Origin: Arcuatula senhousia
Lineage: Eukaryota > Mollusca > Bivalvia > Mytilida > Mytilidae
Length of the DNA: 64,000 nucleotides
Direction of reading: 5' to 3'
Assembly: GCA_963971305.1 (NCBI GenBank)
Contig: OZ020307.1
Span: 6,895,501-6,959,500, forward strand
Shown here one piece after another: positions 1 through 11,084 of the stretch (position 1 is its first letter; the number at the start of each line of letters is the position of its first letter). The notes beneath the pieces were generated by a model, which saw only the letters and a program-made list of their open reading frames with translations, was not told where the DNA came from and searched no databases. Made by a program: the position numbers and the translations under genes.

Positions 1-434
1 ATTGAAATGCAAAATACATAAATAAACATGATAAATGAAAAGCACAAATATATTAGTTGCTAGTAAATATTTGTCCCACTATTTTTCAGAAAATTTCTTC
101 TATGTTTTAAAGCACAATATATGTATATTTTAGAAGGGTATTATTAAAAATTCATGTCGCCTCTGTAACTGAGAAGAATATCCAGATCATGAAAAATCAA
201 TATCAGCATAAGGCAAACTTTTTGCAGGAACAATTCCCTAAAGCTCTCAGCTCTTTGGGGCACTTCATTTTTGGTTAATTTCCTTGGCAGAACACTTAAT
301 CAAAGTAGATACAAAATTAAAATTTGTCGACTCACCTGCCGGCCCCATATTTTTCAAGAATTTTGAATGAGAATCAAGGAGTTATAATTTTATCATGGCG
401 TAAATCACATGTCATATATGATTGTTTGTTTCAG

Positions 435-553
435 GGCTACAACTGGTGTCATGATAGAAACGTTGTCACCATATTCAGTGCCCCTAATTACTGCTACAGA
501 TGTGGAAACCAAGCAGCAATAATGGAATTAGACGATGCACTTAAATATTCATT
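435..553 (+). CDS. PPP2CA: PP2A catalytic subunit, penultimate coding exon
   Basis: This exon encodes part of the catalytic subunit of serine/threonine protein phosphatase 2A, the metal-dependent subunit that pairs with scaffold A and regulatory B subunits. Read from 435 in frame 0 it starts [11 protein letters not shown] and continues with [11 protein letters not shown] and [10 protein letters not shown]. These are hallmark PP2A residues from the C-terminal part of the phosphatase fold, and by the family's usual 309-residue length they correspond to roughly residues 247-287. The acceptor is a pyrimidine tract ending tttcag at 434 and the donor is gtaagt from 554. The exon ends after two bases of a Phe codon completed by the next exon. 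Earlier exons with the metal ligands lie upstream of the window. PP4 and PP6 paralogues are excluded by the tail in the next exon. Confidence 0.96.
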
Positions 554-1150
554 GTAAGTGCTCTATAATAATGATAATGATCAAGTTGAATGAATGAAAC
601 ATTAAATGGGGTTTAGCTTTAAGTATCCTTGTACAAATGCTGATTTTAAAAGTGTCATGAAAAAGAAAAGTTGTCATATTAACAAAATAAGCAAAAAGGA
701 ATCATTATTTCATGCACATTGCTGCAAGTTTATTTTCCGGTATAGTCATGACATTAAACTCCCCAGTCAGTCATTATTTCATTTGTAGAAGAATATATTT
801 GAATGAAAAACGTCTATCTGGAATTAAAAACTAAAAGTAAACTTGAAACAAAATTTGTTTCACATGTGCAATTGAAATGTGGCAGATTTATGTTTTGTCT
901 GATGAAGTAATAGTTGGTCCAGCAAATCACAGAAATTGTCAGACTAAATGTCCAGCCTATTTCAAACTAATCTAGCCATGTTTGTTTCTTGAACTTCTTG
1001 CACATTTTGTAAGAAATATACATGTAAAAGGCTCAAATTGTGATGCTATTAAGTATATTTTACTTGTGTACAATCCATTTTGTCTCTGTTATGAGAATCA
1101 GAATACTGTAATGTGGTGAAACTATTTTACTAAAAAGAGTTATGCAATAA

Positions 1151-1258
<108 letters not shown>

Positions 1259-1435
1259 ACTATCTATAGTGCTACAGCGTTGGTGCATCCACCATTACAT
1301 ATTTTGTCCTAATTTTGATATTGTGTTTTAGAAACTATTCAGAGAACTTTGCACATTGGACGTAGGGGTTTTGTAATTTTTTCTGCATCTACATGTTGTT
1401 GTTTCCTTTGCTCTTTATGTCATGATCTGAATAAA
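1259..1435 (+). terminator. PP2A 3' UTR with poly(A) signal
   Basis: A canonical AATAAA lies at 1430-1435, about 170 bases after the stop and followed by a T/G-rich stretch. A second AATAAA at 1839-1844 could give a longer transcript. The exact cleavage site cannot be seen. Confidence 0.6.
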
Positions 1436-1708
1436 AGTTGTGCAATGTCAGATGATTCATAAAAGTCGTACTAGTTAATTAATGCTTACTTTTCATTGCA
1501 GTGTTCATACTTCTTTTGTATCCTACTTTTAACTAAATTGTGATTTTGTTTATTTTGTGTCATTCTGCTAAGCATGATAAGACACCAGTCCTAGGTACAG
1601 ACTATTCCTTTTTATAAGAGGAGAGCTGGGTAAATGTAGCTTATAATTGTTTAATGATATGCATATTTAATGGAAGGACATGTATAACCAGTCATAACCC
1701 AATATTAT

Positions 1709-1828
1709 ACTGATTCAAAACTCCTGTAGTTTAATGTGTAATGGTGGAATGCACAAAATGATTTGCTTGTTTTATTGCTGAAATCTTTTATAGCTCTTAA
1801 AGCTTAGAAACAGGAGTTTTGAATCAGT
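1709..1828. repeat. 19-bp perfect inverted repeat with 82-bp loop
   Basis: Bases 1709-1727 (actgattcaaaactcctgt) are the exact reverse complement of 1810-1828. The loop is AT-rich. The hairpin lies between the two candidate poly(A) signals of PP2A, so a long 3' UTR would carry it. It may be the remnant of a small fold-back element. Confidence 0.7.
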
Positions 1829-2261
1829 TTTAACATGAAATAAAATTTTAATTACTTAGAACAAAGGTTATTTATGTAATGCTCTATTTATTTGAAGAAC
1901 AATGATTTGTCAGATTGGCTTTGTGTGTTAGATGGTCAGTCTGGAGTTTGTCTAAATGTGAGATCAGAAGGCTAAGGACTAAATTGTATCATTTATAATT
2001 GAAGATAATAAAAATTGTTTATTAAACCATTGTTCCATTTTATGTCATATTTTTAGCCAAGTTGTAATGAAGTTTAACTTGTTTTGTTATGATAACGGTA
2101 GTTTCTGTACCATAACTCCAAAAGTTTGCAACCAATTTTAATAAAACTTTGATATATTGTTACATCAAATTGTCTAAAACAAAGTGGGTTCTGAAGGAAG
2201 CAAATAGGCACTAACATCTAGCATTTTTAAGTGTTATAAGTGTGAAAGGCAATGATAAAAC

Positions 2262-2345
2262 TAGTAAACATGAACAAGAACACCGCAAAGAAACACAAAA
2301 CACAAAATCATCCAGCAATCAAAGAAAACTCAAGTCAACAATTCA
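2262..2345 (-). mobile_element. PLE 3'-tail fragment (weak)
   Basis: The stretch containing aaacatgaacaagaacacc followed by a run of cacaaaa words resembles the reverse complement of the 3' untranslated tail that follows the reverse transcriptase in the PLE copies at 31.4 and 63.1 kb. No coding part is present. Confidence 0.45.
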
Positions 2346-2384
2346 AAAATGTTTTCTAACAGTTTTTATGAAATTTTGGAATAT

Positions 2385-3295
2385 TGTTTAGTACCTTTGT
2401 GGGGAGACATATTGTTTTTGTCGTGTCCGTCACAAAGTTTGTCAGCACAACTCCTCTGAAACTACTAAACAGAATTCAACGAAACTTGGTATATAGGAAG
2501 GACACCATATGTAATTGTGCATATTTAATACCAGGAAATTTTGATCCTCAAATTTTTGTAGGAGTTATGGCCCTTTGAACTTAGAAATTGGCTGAATATC
2601 CTCATTTATCATCTTGTCAGCGCAACTCCTCTGAAACTACTGAACAGAATTCAATGAAACTTGGTATATAGGAAGGACACCATATGTTGTTGTGCATATT
2701 ACCAGGAAATTTTTATCCTCAAATTTTTGTGGGAGTGATGGCCCTTTGAACTTAGAAATTTGCTGAAAATCCTCATTTATCATCTTGTCAGCGCAACTCC
2801 TCTGAAACTACTGAACAGAATTCAACGAAACTTGGTATATAGGAAGGACACCATATGTTGTTGTGCATGTTACCAGGAAATTTTGATCCTCAAATTTTTG
2901 TGGGAGTTATGGCCCTTAGAACTTAGGAATTTGCTGAAAATCCTCATTTATCATCTTGTCAGCGCAACTCCTCTAAAACTACTGAACCAAATTCAATGAA
3001 ACTTGGTATATAGGAAGGACATCATATGTTGTTGTGCATATTACCAGGAAATTTTGATCCTCAAACTAATGTTGGAGTTATGGCCATTTGAACTTAGAAA
3101 TTTGCTGAAAATCCTCATTGATCATCTTGTCAGCAACTCCTCTGAAACTACTGAACCAAATTTAACGAAACTTGGTATATAGGAAGGACACCATATGTTG
3201 TACATATTACCAGGAAATTTTGATCCTCAAATTAATATTGGAGTAATGGCCTTTTGAACTTAGAACTTTTTGGGGGAACGGGGGGAAACATCGTT
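2385..3295. mobile_element. Tandem-core repeat element, about 4.8 units of 171 bp
   Basis: Monomers start at 2441, 2616, 2787, 2958 and 3129, giving periods of 175, 171, 171 and 171 bp. Each carries the words aactcctctgaaactactga and cttggtatataggaaggac. The array is bounded by similar G-rich words (ggggagacatattgtttttg near 2401 and a matching ggaaacatcgtttttgtt near 3284). The layout matches the tandem-core non-autonomous elements (pearl-type, Helitron-associated) known from bivalves. Short open frames in it (2384-2578, 2760-2999) are repeat translations, not genes. Confidence 0.75.
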
Positions 3296-3299
3296 TTTG

Positions 3300-4012
3300 T
3301 TAGGCAAAAACAAACTTTAATTTTTTTTACAAACTTAATCTTTACACGATAATTTTAAACAAAATGTAGTATTTAAAGCCTAATACAACTAGTTAATTTA
3401 TTTTGAAATGACCTTTTAAATAAGACTTTTTTTCAGACGGCAGAACAAATTAAGATGGTGAACAAAGTAGAAAAACAATGAAAATATAAAAAATGATTTC
3501 CACAACGAGAATAAATAGTGTCCTTCGTTGACGAGATAGTGTTGTGGTAGGCAATGATCAGGTCTCTGTCTAATGATGTCGGAGTGCATATAGTTATGGT
3601 TGAGGCAATACTATTTTAGAAATATAAGTGGAACATAGGGTAAATTTACTCAAGCTTTTAATTCAGATAAGAAAGAAATGGTCTTGTCCAGAACTCGGCA
3701 GTTCTACTGGGTTTCTCTCTCTCCCAAGACCGGAAAGAACAAACCGGGGTCATTGTAAGACATCTGCTAATAAACCACCAGCCTGATAGATATTTAATGA
3801 GAGACTCATAAAACTGCGAGCTAAACAGTTTATGAATACCTCTTTATGGACTTTGTTGTAATTTTGATTTGAACGCAAATATAACTATTAAAAATACTAA
3901 TATACAGTTCAATGATGATTTTTTGTATCATTTGCAAGTACCCAAGTCTACTTTGAAACGAATAGATCTATTTGAAATATGGAATGACAAGGATAAAACA
4001 GATATACCATGT
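3300..4012. other. Unannotated AT-rich stretch
   Basis: No coding similarity, repeat or RNA gene was recognised here. The short open frame at 3869-4078 runs into the MITE at 4021 and shows no family signature. Confidence 0.4.
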
Positions 4013-4020
4013 ATTCTAAC

Positions 4021-4158
4021 CAGAGGCGGATCCAGAGATTCTGAAAAGAGGGGGACCGCTTTGGTCACGCTTCAATGATTTCCAATATAATCAACCAAAT
4101 TTTTCCGCCAAAAAGGGGGGGGCGGGCCACCCAGGCCCCTCCCCTGAATCCGCCTATG
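4021..4158. mobile_element. Small MITE with TIRs
   Basis: Left end aggcggatccag (4024-4035) and right end ctgaatccgcct (4144-4155) are inverted copies with one mismatch. A 7-bp direct repeat, ctaacca, flanks the element at 4016-4022 and 4159-4165, overlapping the outermost bases. The interior is G/C-rich with homopolymer runs. The CAGAGGCGG-like end suggests a hAT-type MITE, but the target duplication is one base shorter than the usual 8 bp, so the superfamily is uncertain. Confidence 0.7.
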
Positions 4159-4453
4159 CTAACCATTCGATATATCCTAGATGGGTGTAAGACAAATATT
4201 AAAAGTCTGATAGAAAGAGTGACTATTATATTTACATGTAACGGTGTACCAAAGGGGTAATCAACATCATAAGACAGTTAAGACAAAACCGGTAGACGAA
4301 AAATGATTATAACGAAACAAACCACACAACAACATAACACACACGCACACATAGCAACAAAAATGCATTCAGCAACGTGAACTCCAGTCGAAACGAGAGT
4401 GAACTCAGGTGCTCCGGAAGAGTAAGCAGTTCCTGCTTGCTATAGCACACCCG

Positions 4454-4939
4454 TCACGTTACCAAAGATCGATTTAGTACGTGTTGGTAAAATCCGGAAA
4501 GGATGACATTACCAAATTCTATGTCAAACCAACATCTGTGCTCATCTGAGAGATAGAAATCCCGTATTTGTATACAAGCACATGACGTCTTCCGTAAAAT
4601 TTCTTGAGTGATGACAACAACCTGGGAGCAACGAACCCCTGGTGTTAACAATTTGCTTGTCAGCCGTGAAGCTCTATCAAGGAAGTTGCTGTACTCCCCA
4701 CATGCTCTGGAATAACGAATCAATTGTGATACGTAAACTCCATATGCTGGAGCGGACGGACTGTTGCTACACAGAAAGGGAAAGTTGAAGTCATCACGTT
4801 TGTCATAGAGCTTTGTACAAAGCCTTCCTAGTGTGTCAATTTCGAGAAATAGATCCAAATATGAAGCGGACCTCCTAGAATTTGAAGTGTCCTTTATCTC
4901 AAGATCCTTTCGGATATATGAGATGTAAATAGTCACCAA
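4454..4939 (-). pseudogene. PLE RT thumb/C-terminal fragment
   Basis: An open stretch of about 160 codons without a convincing ATG (it begins at a TTG). It encodes LEIKDTSNSRRSASYLDLF, KLYDKRDDFNFP and AYGVYVSQLIRYSRACG, typical of the region just after the catalytic YIDD box in Penelope-like reverse transcriptases. From about residue 100 the frame departs from the family sequence, indicating a frameshift near VRCSQVVV. It is a relic, not an expressed gene. Confidence 0.8.
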
Positions 4940-5099
4940 ATCGAGGATTGTTTAGTGAGTTTAGTGAGCGGTCCTTTTTGTCTAGAAGTGATTGTAAGAA
5001 GTCCGCTTCATATGAATGAAGAAACAAATCAGCAAGCAATGGTGCACAAATTGTGCCCATTGGGATACCTATTGTCTGCTGAAAAACACGACCACCAAC

Positions 5100-5528
5100 C
5101 TATACAAATATTTTGTCGATTAGAAAGCTGAGCATTTCTATTATTTGATCTTCTATAAATTTGTTTTTCTTGCTAGACTTTTGGATGACAAAATAAAGTC
5201 TTTTTATAACCGAGACTACCAAATACTTGTACCTGCGTTTTCCGTTCTTTTTGATAAAGCTACGTTTAATCAACTGTGCCAAACGATATTTTAATTGTGA
5301 ATGTGGAATTGAAGTATATAAGACCATATGATGTAGAGAAATCAAAAGTTTTAATGATATTACATGATGAAAATGACTTAGAATATTTACAATTTTTAAA
5401 TGAGAATCCGAATTTGATTGACGCTTTTCTAGAGTAACAACAATAAAAATACTTTTGAAGGCTTGATTTGTTGATTTTGTATAGGCATATTTCAAGGAGT
5501 AATCTTTTATCAGTAGCAATTGAATCAA
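5100..5528 (-). pseudogene. PLE RT finger/palm fragment
   Basis: The frame contains LKYRLAQLIKRSFIKKNGKR and RYKYLVV, then DQIIEMLSFLIDKIFV. The same blocks appear in the copies at 11.8-12.0 kb and 30.5-30.7 kb, where they precede the FGGRVFQQTIGIPMGT palm motif. Here that palm motif lies downstream in another frame at about 5095-5020, so a frameshift separates them. Confidence 0.75.
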
Positions 5529-5530
5529 AA

Positions 5531-7145
5531 CATTGGAATGTCGAAAACAAAAGGTTTTTCTAACCCCAAAATGTCGAATATGAAGTCGCTGGGGCTTAAA
5601 AGTAGGAAAAAATTCGACATAGCATATGTTAAAATTGTTTTCTGTAAACGGACTTTAAACAAAAAACAATTTATGACTACACATTCTGAGAGAAGTAACA
5701 TAATTATCTTGACTTGGCATTGTCTTATTATTGGAATAAGAACACTTAACAGTACTTTGTATGACAAATTTGGATGTAAATTCCGTTTTATTTGACGAAT
5801 CCATAAGGTCACCATCTCTTTGTAAATTATAAAATATTTGTTTAATGCTGTCAAGTACTTACCAAATCAAAATGTCGACATTTTTCTTTGAATTTTTTCA
5901 TTAGTCTCTTGCAGTAGATAACAAGAATACAGACTTGTATTATTGGGACAAGGCGAGTTCTTTAGTCGTTACTAGCTCCCATGAAAATCGGCGATGTGCC
6001 ATTCCGTGAACGAGGCAGACCTAGAGTTTCTGTTAATTACTTTGACGGTATATACAGTCCGAAAACCGGTGGTATTTAAACAATAGAATGTGAGCTCTTC
6101 ATCGGAAAAGATAGGAAAGTCAATTCGAATGTTTATCCTGGTTGTCAAGTGAATCAAAAGTTCTTTTTAGTACAAAATTTCTTCCAATTTTAAGTTATGC
6201 TGATAAAATAAACTTTTTTGAATTAAAAAGAGTTTTTAAAAGTAACAGATTGCATTTTAATGCATGTTATTATGTGGATATTTATGAAATGCATACAGTG
6301 CAAACTGAAATGGATCGCACAACTTTAACTTTTATATAAAAAATTGAAAAAAATCACACTATTTGTTTAAATGTATATCTTCCCATCTGCAAATTTTCAG
6401 ACATGTACTGCAAGAGGTAAAGCCAAAATAAAATTAAGAAAAAGACCTATTTTTCTAGTCCGTCTTGACAACCTTCTTTTTAAAAGTACACGATTTACCT
6501 GTTGAATTCGATTATGTCATAGAACATGTTTACCTTTTTGATCGGTATCCGTAAATTGGGATCAACAATATGTGAATTTGCATTGTATTGGAGTAAATGT
6601 CCAATTCAATATTCAGTCATCCGTTTTAAAAATAGGAATGCCTCCCATTTATCATGTTTATAATTTATTAAAGATAGAACTTGGTTGTGTCCCTTGAAAG
6701 ATTTTCATAGTTACACATTGAATTCAAATGGATCGTTATATGATAACAGTAAAATATAATTTTCAAACTAATATCTGTCGAAAGAAAAGGTAATAACCTA
6801 ACATTCCTACAAGTTTCGAAAATGTACTGCAGGTATTACGCCTTGTGCGATTTTTTAAAGGTTGAGTTGACATTTTATTTTTTTCCAACGGCCAATAAGT
6901 TTCACTCGATTTGTTAAAATATGCACTTTTGTTGACCTTATAAACAACTGTTTACGCAACAGAAAAGATTCGTTAATAACATAACATGTCCAACGTATAT
7001 GATAGTAGTCAAATCCATGCGTAATAAATGAAAATTGAAGATTGTTTATATGCCGTCGCCATCGTTGTTGTCATCGTTAAAAATTTAAAAACACACTAGC
7101 TGTTTTCTGCAGGGGAGATAATTGAATACCACTAGATATTAGACT
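5531..7145. other. AT-rich stretch, nothing recognised
   Basis: Several short open frames exist on both strands (for example 5525-5854 minus and 5520-5795 plus, which overlap each other). None shows family motifs, codon structure or splice context. Confidence 0.4.
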
Positions 7146-7148
7146 GAT

Positions 7149-7335
7149 ATAGCCAATCTATCACCAGAGGGAGCGTCTATCAACACTAACCTCTATACTA
7201 TCGCGCTAAGGATTGTGGGTAATATCCCCGAATATTCGGGGATTGAATATCATTAAAATATTTCCCATGATCCTTAGCGCGATAGTATAGAGGTCAGTGT
7301 TGATAGACGCTCCCTCTGGTGATAGATTGGGTATA
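7149..7335. mobile_element. Hairpin MITE, near-perfect inverted repeat
   Basis: The left arm from about 7153 (ccaatctatcaccagaggga and onward) is repeated almost perfectly as the reverse complement ending at 7330. The arms are about 70 bp with one or two mismatches across the outer 60. The centre contains the 16-bp palindrome ccccgaatattcgggg at 7226-7241. No coding content fits in about 185 bp, so this is a non-autonomous fold-back element or a hairpin-RNA source. Confidence 0.85.
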
Positions 7336-7489
7336 TAGCTGTCCAGATCATTATCGTATTCAACTAAAGAGCTACCGGTTTATCGCATATCTTATTTGCT
7401 GAAGAAGGATAGTTGGGATACAATTTATAGTCGTAGAGTAATCATCATTTGTTGATTTTAAAGATAAAACTTACAAAAAAAGTTTCAAA

Positions 7490-7563
7490 AATGTTGCTAC
7501 GCATGACGCGCGTTTCGTCCACTCAAGACTCGCCAGAGGCGCTCCACCAAAAATATTGAACTC
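7490..7563 (+). repeat. Interspersed repeat core, GACGCGCG family, copy 1
   Basis: It contains gacgcgcgtttcgtccactc and ccagaggcgctccaccaaaa. The same core occurs at 24865-24960 (+) and, inverted, at 38408-38550. It is a short dispersed repeat, possibly SINE-like. The overlapping open frame at 7471-7680 on the minus strand is a by-product. Confidence 0.7.
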
Positions 7564-8559
7564 AAAAATTTGTTGGAAAACTTTAAATCCCGGTAATTTT
7601 CTGAGGCTCATTCTTGCATACTTTCGATTTTTGCTCTTTGTACACCCACCGCCTCGCACACAAGAAACTAAAATGTCCACAAAAACTTGTTCAAAAGTGT
7701 TTTAGATTCTACAGACGTTGTTGTTTTAGGCTTTATCAATGCTACATTATCCCCAACAACCTGTTACTAAAGATAAGATTTGTTACATAAAGCTTTGCGG
7801 TATACTTGATTTCTTATGGACAACATATTTTGTCACATTTTGAAGGAGAATTTTCAACAACAAATTAACTTAATCGACATTCAGATGAGCACAAACTGAT
7901 CACCTCTCCTTGCCGACTTGTTTTTATTTTCTTATGAGACATAATTTCTTCAGGAACTAGAAATGGACGAGAAAAAGGAAGAAGCAAGGTCCTTTAAACT
8001 TTCATATAAATTGACGGTGTCATCTGTCAAGAACGCTTCGCTTGGTAGTTGGATTCTCAAGAGTTATATAGAGATTAAAGAAACAACCGTATTTGCTTGC
8101 TACGCGTCAATTTTGGTTTTATACCTTACGAATTTGACCTAGATGGTCATGTAAAATAAAAGGAATGAATTTAAATTTCAATTTAATCATCACTAGTATC
8201 ATAACCTTGAAAGTAACATACTTTTTACCTCACTCATCTGCATATGGTATTTATACCTCAAAAGATATTCGATATGCTAAGGCTTGTACAAATTTTTCTG
8301 ACTTTTTTCTACGTTGTATCCGTGACAGGCATTTATATTAATACCAATGTATAAGAACATATGCGCAAAACGGTCTCTAAAAAGTTTTTTTCGTTATTAG
8401 CCACTGGTAAAAAAAAAATGATGTCAGACGATATTATTCGCGATTGTTTTGATAAATGTGTGACATTTATACTAAAATGATTACTGTTATATACCCATTT
8501 TATGTCTCACGGACCCTTACATCGCAATGGATGAGAGAGGTTCGGTACCATAAAACCTG

Positions 8560-8697
8560 GTTTAACCAACCATGTCCTTAGCCTGGAGAATTGTAATCTT
8601 CAATTTCTAGTATGTCTGCTTTGTTTTGTCTTTTGTCCTGGACATTTGAGATTGGTCCTTTAAGTCCTGTGTTTTTCACCTTTATTAGAATGCCCTT
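8560..8697 (+). repeat. Interspersed repeat, 'gtctgctttgttttgtc' family
   Basis: The words cttcaatttctagtatgtct, tgttttgtctttt and ggacatttgagattggtcct recur at 27740-27880, 46905-46995 and 57785-57910 (+), and inverted at 63535-63650. It is a dispersed non-coding repeat of unknown class that abuts the TIR element starting at 8701. Confidence 0.65.
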
Positions 8698-8700
8698 TTA

Positions 8701-9466
8701 GACCCTTGACCGAAGCTCTGAAATAGAGGTTCGCTGTACTCAAAGTAAATTATTAATATTTATATTTATATAACATTATCTCCCTTTGATACTGTCTCCC
8801 TGTCATGGTAAGGGGGGCTTGAGAGCTTCTGTCACCTTGGCTGAACGGGATTGAATATTTGATTCAACAAAATCCAATCTAGCCGGAAAGGCCAAACGTG
8901 AGAAGTCAGACTATAAGAACAGTTCATTTTATGTGAATATACCTTGGATTTTTATCATAGGTCCTGTTTTGCGTATTTAATCAAAAATCGTATTTTTTTA
9001 TTGTTTACATGTTGTAGAATTATAATATTATCATAAACTAGTGCTATTTATTTGTTGCATTCAAATTTTATCTATTCAAATTATATGTGCTATATTCATA
9101 TTGATAGTTTTTCATAAAGGATTGTTTTCTGCTGAACGGGTCACTTCCGGTTTATTTATTTACAAAAGTATTTTGATTTTAATCTACAAGAATCATTAAT
9201 CTGTACAAATAAAACCAATTTCATTCTGAAAAGTATATTTTGATCAAATATAAGTAATTTATAAATGATTATGGGATTTAGCCATTTTCTGACGTCATTT
9301 ACAAAACGGCGTTTTTATCAACGTTTGCCCCGGAAATCGGAAAAACACCTGATGATACCATATAGTAGACATATTGATCTTTATGAATCAATAGAAACAT
9401 TACTGATATACCGATGAGTACAGCGAACTCCATTTCTAGCCCACTTCCGCTGTTTGGTCCAGGGAC
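8701..9466. mobile_element. Non-autonomous DNA transposon with TIRs, about 766 bp
   Basis: Left sequence gaaatagaggttcgctgtac (from 8720) matches the reverse complement of gagtacagcgaactccattt (from 9416). The outer ends GACCCTTGACC and GTCCCTGGACC also pair as inverted ends. TA dinucleotides flank at 8699-8700 and 9467-9468, as expected for a Tc1/mariner-like TA duplication. No transposase frame is visible inside. Confidence 0.7.
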
Positions 9467-9849
9467 TATTTAATTTCTCGCGTGTAATCACGGTGCACAA
9501 AGTGAAGAAAATGAAAGTGTTCAGAGAATGAACTTCAGAAAATTGAAGGGATTTACAATGTTATAACAACTCTAATTTAAACCCATAAAATGCAATACAT
9601 AGAATCAGTTCATCCTCACGTTAATTTCACCACGAGAATAGATAATGTCGCAGTATACACATATGGTAGTTGTACTTTTTTGATAGCAGACATAGAGATC
9701 TTCCACGCAGGTATAACAGAGAGTTATCCTATAGAACACGATGTATAGAACTTCGTACCCTTTTTGTATTTATTGTTTTATGTAGTTTGGGTATCCGATA
9801 CAAATGGGGGAGCTCTGTTAATTACTTCTTCAATAAAAGATTTGAAGTG

Positions 9850-10012
9850 GACCTCTTTTTCCGTTATACTGATGATGTCCTTTCACTTAACAATTATCGA
9901 TTTGGCGACTTTCTCCATCTCATATATTCCACAGGAACTTGAGATAAAGGACACAATGAAATCTGGGAAGTCTGCATTATATTTAGATCTACATTACGAA
10001 ATAAACTCTGAA
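9850..10012 (+). pseudogene. Isolated PLE RT catalytic-box fragment
   Basis: The frame reads RYTDDVLSLNNYRFGDFLH and then, after a frameshift near 9935, LEIKDTMKSGKSALYLDLH. This is the catalytic region of the Penelope-like reverse transcriptase, with Thr in place of the usual Ile before the DD pair. It stops abruptly at about 10012, where the GIY-YIG segment of another copy begins. Its own 5' and 3' parts are missing. Confidence 0.8.
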
Positions 10013-10019
10013 CAAATAG

Positions 10020-10373
10020 AATTTGAACTGTCCATCTTCAAACGTTATTTACGCACTAGAATGCACTTTATGCGGATTGATATATGTTGGGGAGACTAAA
10101 GGCAGATTGAATGCCCGTATAAGTGGCCACAGATCCGGCATTAACACCGACAAATTCCCTTCCATTTACAAACATTTTAATCACCCGGACCATTCAATCT
10201 CGTCCACGAAAGTCCGCATTCTTGAAAAAATATACCATACCACCAACAATCTCACTTTAAGTACACCATTTCGAAAACAACTAGAAGAATTCTGGATAAG
10301 AAGGTTAGGCACCGCTTTACCTAATGGTTGCAACGACAACATTGGCAGTATAGGGAACTTATCAAGTCCATGA
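10020..10373 (+). pseudogene. GIY-YIG endonuclease domain of PLE
   Basis: The frame opens just after a stop at 10017 and has no ATG; its first recognisable residues are NCPSSNVIYALECTLCGLIY. It continues VGETKGRLNARISGHRSGI and ends with EEFWIRRLGTALPNGCND. This gives the GIY-like VIY, the YVG strand, the catalytic-type Arg in the RLNARISGHR helix and the Glu of EEFWIRRL. Two CPxxN/CxxC-type cysteine groups precede the core. The domain nicks DNA to prime reverse transcription in related elements. The absent start and the abrupt upstream junction with an unrelated RT fragment indicate 5' truncation. Confidence 0.85.
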
Positions 10374-11084
10374 TGCAATGATGTGAATGTGATGAATCTT
10401 TTTGAACAGCAGGAAAGACGCAAACGCAGTCATGGACATCGGAAGTACAATTCACCGAAGGTACATGACGTGTCTATCAATGAACTGCTTTCGTCTATCC
10501 AACAACCTCTCGGGATTCATCACATTCGCACTTAATTGTATTCTATTCCTCTTTCCAAACTTCACACACTGTACAAAGAATGTCTCGAAAATCTACTGAC
10601 TGATTTTAAATTCCAACCTGTACCGTCTTACAGCCATTGTTCTTGACATTGGATACAACCGATTATTCAAACCAGTCGGTGTTCCACACGAAAACAACAC
10701 GGACAATCGCTCTTTCATTTCTCTTCCATTTTTAAAGAAAGGTTTGGATGCCATAAATTTAGGAAACATTTTACACCATAAATCTGTTACAGAATATATC
10801 CCTCCTTATTTCAAAGAAAAAAAGTGTTCCCGTCATTTCTCTTTCTTATACTTCCACCATTGCACTTAAAGTATTTAACTACAAACAAGTTTTTCGGGAT
10901 TACCAAATCAACGACCACCAGACTGTTCTTGTGACAAATCTCCATTCAAATATAGTCCCTCTGGCCACGTCATTACCGGGAACCTAAACATTGTGGAAAA
11001 TGACCAACTCCGCAATGTTTTGGCCAAAGGACCAAAATATTGTGAGCCTAGAGCAATCAACTGGAACCATAATTTCAAACAATT
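10374..11084 (+). pseudogene. Decayed PLE linker between EN and RT
   Basis: Scattered frames translate to family-like blocks, such as SINELLSSIQQP near 10470, TNKFFGITKSTTTRLFL near 10880 and NYKQVF-like words. Stops and frame changes occur throughout. It joins the GIY-YIG and RT parts in their expected order, which supports a single ancestral element. Confidence 0.6.

Larger units (their letters stand above)
4180..5530 (-). mobile_element. Penelope-like element, 5'-truncated and decayed
   Basis: On the minus strand the order is RT fingers/palm (5528-5100), the GIPMGTICAPLLADLF region (about 5080-5020), DDV-region remnants (near 4960), then an open frame 4939-4454 carrying LEIKDT, SASYLDLFLEID, KLYDKRDDFNFP and APAYGVYVSQLIRYSRACG, then the 3' tail down to about 4270. 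These are reverse transcriptase and thumb motifs shared with the copies at 12.0, 30.7 and 58.9 kb. Frameshifts near 4940 and 5100 split the frames. It has no GIY-YIG domain, so it is 5'-truncated. Not functional. Confidence 0.85.

Noticed and set aside
5525..5854. 109-codon minus-strand ORF
   Set aside because: No family motif, overlaps an equally long plus-strand ORF, and lies in AT-rich DNA; the PLE homology ends before it.
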